In this document: piece after piece, positions 6,438 through 7,426 of the stretch
How positions within the stretch are numbered: the first letter of the stretch is position 1
Layout of the letters: every line of letters starts with the position of its first letter
Assembly (NCBI GenBank): GCA_002339355.1
Contig: DDKQ01000016.1
Span: 1 to 7,426, forward strand
Length of the DNA: 7,426 nucleotides
Source: Candidatus Subteraquimicrobium carltonvillense
GTDB lineage: Bacteria > Actinomycetota > Aquicultoria > Subteraquimicrobiales > Subteraquimicrobiaceae
Direction: 5' to 3'
Notes under the pieces: generated by a model
What the model saw: the letters and a program-made list of their open reading frames with translations, nothing else
Told to the model about the DNA's origin: nothing
Database searches by the model: none
Made by a program: the position numbers and the translations under genes

Positions 6438-6464
6438 CACCGCGTAAGTGATAACTTAGGTTAT
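6438..6464 (+). repeat. Second copy of the CACCGCGTARGTGATAA intergenic motif
   Basis: CACCGCGTAAGTGATAA (6438-6454) differs at one base from 1791-1807, and both copies are followed shortly by GGTTAT (6459-6464 here, 1809-1814 there). In this copy the left arm of the first dyad is lost, but a different hairpin forms: TAAGT (6445-6449) with ACTTA (6454-6458) around GATA. It lies between the 3' ends of convergent genes, where an operator would be unexpected, which favours a dispersed repeat. Confidence 0.55.
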
Positions 6465-6486
6465 TCATATATAGGATGGTTTATCC

Positions 6487-6888
6487 CTACCCAAGCCTTA
6501 GAAAATTGATGGGACTGAGAATTTTTATTCCCTGATATTCCTTTAGTGGCTGTAGATGTTTAGTATCCCCCGTAACGAGGTAATCAGCCTCACCCTCCAT
6601 AGCACACTCAAGAATGCGGTTATCGGGTTCATCTTCTTCGATCACATTCAGCTTGTGTTTTGGATTTATAAGCGTGGAAATAGTCCGTATTTCGAGTAAA
6701 GCTTCAACCACCTTCTCCGGTGTGAAATCAAACTTTTCTTTGAGAATCCTAGCAAACTCTTCTATGATGGAAGGCGATATCAGAAGCTCAAACTCTCCCT
6801 CTCTGGCTAAATCCAATATCTTATCGGGAACTCCACCGAATACTGTTGCTGAAACCAGGATATTCGTATCGATGACAACTTTGACCAT
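6487..6888 (-). CDS. PIN-domain toxin (VapC-like ribonuclease), COG1569 type
   Basis: A 133-residue PIN-domain protein, probable toxin of a type II toxin-antitoxin pair and a Mg-dependent ribonuclease. All expected acidic residues are present: D7 in VVIDTNILVSA, E43/E44 in IIEEF, D86/D89 in the EDEPDNRIL stretch and D108 in VTGDTKHL. The closing ILSPINFL is characteristic of the TIGR00305/COG1569 group. Length is normal and the frame is intact. The ATG at 6888 has AAGAGG (6896-6901) seven bases upstream. The antitoxin gene ends 18 bases upstream on the same strand, separated by one copy of a 19-bp tandem duplication. Because of that duplication the toxin now shares the antitoxin's reading frame, with a single TAA plus six codons between them. 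Its RNA target cannot be told from sequence. Confidence 0.92.
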   Translation of the reverse strand: MVKVVIDTNILVSATVFGGVPDKILDLAREGEFELLISPSIIEEFARILKEKFDFTPEKVVEALLEIRTISTLINPKHKLNVIEEDEPDNRILECAMEGEADYLVTGDTKHLQPLKEYQGIKILSPINFLRLG

Positions 6889-6920
6889 TACTTTGCCTCT
6901 TGACCATTACTTTGCCTCTT
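6883..6920 (-). repeat. Perfect 19-bp tandem duplication at the antitoxin-toxin junction
   Basis: GACCATTACTTTGCCTCTT occurs twice back to back (6883-6901 and 6902-6920). Read on the coding strand each copy carries AAGAGG, a TAATG overlap and GTC. The upstream copy ends the antitoxin; its ATG (6907-6905) opens an out-of-frame peptide of 28 codons. The downstream copy supplies the toxin's ribosome site and start. The ancestral arrangement was probably a direct TAATG stop-start overlap. Confidence 0.95.
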
Positions 6921-7155
6921 GACGGAATTCCTCGATTATTTGTTCTATATCTGCTTCGGTTATCCCTTTTTTCCTTGCCTGTTCAGCACCGTACTTTTGA
7001 ATTTCTCTCCATCGGCGTCTACTCACATATTGCCGCAAAGCTTCCCTTAGAAGCTCGCTTTTAGTCCGATTTTCCACTTTAGCTATCTCTTCAAGCTCCT
7101 TCAGCATCTCTGGAGAAAGGGACAAGGTTAAAATCTTTGTCGTTCTACCCAACAT
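6907..7155 (-). CDS. Ribbon-helix-helix (CopG-like) antitoxin
   Basis: An 82-residue DNA-binding protein, the likely antitoxin partner and autorepressor of the PIN toxin. The N-terminal strand KILTLSLSPEM (7-17) and helices KELEEIAKVENRTKSELL to LRQYVSRR (about 19-52) fit the ribbon-helix-helix fold, with the usual RTKSELLREAL turn. The charged C-terminal part (56-82), ending ADIEQIIEEFRQEAK, is the probable toxin-binding region. The ATG at 7155 is chosen because AAAGGAG lies five bases upstream and a sigma70 promoter lies just beyond. A longer frame starting at 7230 would include the promoter and is rejected. The gene's last 13 coding bases and stop lie inside a 19-bp tandem duplication. Confidence 0.9.
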   Translation of the reverse strand: MLGRTTKILTLSLSPEMLKELEEIAKVENRTKSELLREALRQYVSRRRWREIQKYGAEQARKKGITEADIEQIIEEFRQEAK

Positions 7156-7169
7156 GAACACTCCTTTTA

Positions 7170-7184
7170 TATTACTAAGTATTA
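7170..7184. promoter_or_regulatory. Candidate operator for antitoxin autoregulation
   Basis: TATTACTAAGTATTA is an imperfect inverted repeat: TACT and AGTA around a central A, extended outward with one mismatch on each side. It lies between the -10 box and the antitoxin ribosome site, where a ribbon-helix-helix repressor would block transcription. Autoregulation is usual for such antitoxins; this exact site is a prediction. Confidence 0.4.
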
Positions 7185-7186
7185 CA

Positions 7187-7215
7187 AATATATTTTTATT
7201 TGAAGGATTTGTCAA
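7187..7215 (-). promoter_or_regulatory. Sigma70-type promoter of the toxin-antitoxin operon
   Basis: On the - strand, a perfect -35 box TTGACA (7215-7210) is followed after exactly 17 bases by TATATT (7192-7187), one mismatch from the -10 consensus. The spacer is AT-rich. Transcription would start near 7180, about 25 bases before the antitoxin ATG. It is the clearest promoter in the window. Confidence 0.8.
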
Positions 7216-7222
7216 GCTACTC

Positions 7223-7262
7223 CCTGTCATTGAGAGGAGCGAGATTCCTCACCTGTCATTGA
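7223..7262 (+). repeat. CCTGTCATTGA direct repeat with hairpin, dispersed-repeat-like
   Basis: CCTGTCATTGA is present at 7223-7233 and 7252-7262. Between them GAGGA (7234-7238) can pair with TCCTC (7246-7250). The string GTCATTGAGAGGAGCGAG resembles the widespread intergenic repeats of the form GTCATTGCGAGGAGCGAA found in many bacterial genomes. It sits directly upstream of the toxin-antitoxin promoter. Confidence 0.45.
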
Positions 7263-7426
7263 TTATATGAAAGCGCTATAGCACCGCACCATAGTAGAAT
7301 GGGTGCAAACAAATAGGAGACTTTTCCTCCAGGTTCACCTATTGCCGTAGAAACCATTGGGAGCTGGTACCAGGACACAAACCGTTCTTAACCCATAAAA
7401 AATTCATTAAAAAATTTGGGAGCGTT
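7263..7426. other. Right-end region without a supported gene
   Basis: No coding region could be supported. On the + strand one frame is open from 7298 to the window end (43 codons) after two adjacent TAG stops, but has no start codon or ribosome site. On the - strand 7357-7256 encodes a 33-residue frame with no ribosome site. Structure is present: the palindromes GCTATAGC and CTGGTACCAG, and AATAGG (7312-7317) facing CCTATT (7338-7343) with a GGAG/CTCC pair inside. It could be the edge of a mobile element or a degraded gene continuing beyond the window. Confidence 0.3.

Noticed and set aside
6614..6922. Open frame of 102 codons on the + strand
   Set aside because: It is antisense to the PIN toxin, whose catalytic residues are all intact; the + strand product is Ser-rich and featureless.
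7156..7230. Longer antitoxin start at 7230
   Set aside because: This stretch contains the -35 and -10 boxes and the true ribosome site, and the added 25 residues are not part of the ribbon-helix-helix fold.
7281..7290. Third copy of the CACCGCG motif
   Set aside because: Only CACCGCAC matches and the GTGATAA half is missing, so this short match is likely chance.

Overview
The window is bacterial. It has Shine-Dalgarno sites of the AAGGAGG type, TTG and GTG starts on several genes, a sigma70-type promoter and a type II toxin-antitoxin pair. The main content is an extracellular-electron-transfer style cytochrome cluster on the + strand, which points to an anaerobe respiring through multiheme c-type cytochromes. 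The taxon cannot be fixed from the sequence. Frequent TTG starts, strong ribosome sites and uncleaved-looking N-terminal membrane anchors would suit a deep-branching Gram-positive lineage (for example Actinobacteriota, Firmicutes or Chloroflexota), but this is only a guess.

Layout. (1) 15-845: a b-type cytochrome with five membrane segments (formate dehydrogenase gamma / HydC type). (2) 860-1762: a seven-heme cytochrome c with a signal or lipoprotein leader. (3) 1847-3403: a membrane-anchored 20-heme cytochrome c containing a tandemly duplicated six-heme module. (4) 3608-4411: a membrane-anchored TPR protein. (5) 4450-4803: a stand-alone four-helix-bundle (S23/IVP) gene bounded by 10-bp inverted repeats, apparently inserted into the cluster. 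(6) 4840-6366: a six-bladed NHL propeller protein with two membrane segments and a cytosolic tail that resembles a decayed PIN domain. (7) On the - strand, 6907-7155 and 6487-6888: a ribbon-helix-helix antitoxin and PIN toxin pair with a clear promoter. (8) 7223-7426: repeat-like DNA with no supported gene.

Working model (inference). The cytochrome b takes electrons from the quinone pool and passes them to the seven-heme cytochrome, which hands them to the 20-heme wire and then to an outside acceptor or partner. The b plus seven-heme pair resembles a split version of the fused CbcL-type quinol oxidoreductases of Geobacter. The TPR and NHL proteins both project their repeat domains outside the membrane and probably scaffold or help assemble the cytochromes.

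The intergenic DNA is rich in structure. A 17-nt motif occurs in two distant intergenic regions. REP-like GC hairpins lie before the TPR gene and after the NHL gene. Competing hairpins follow the 20-heme gene. A perfect 19-bp tandem duplication sits exactly on the antitoxin-toxin junction.
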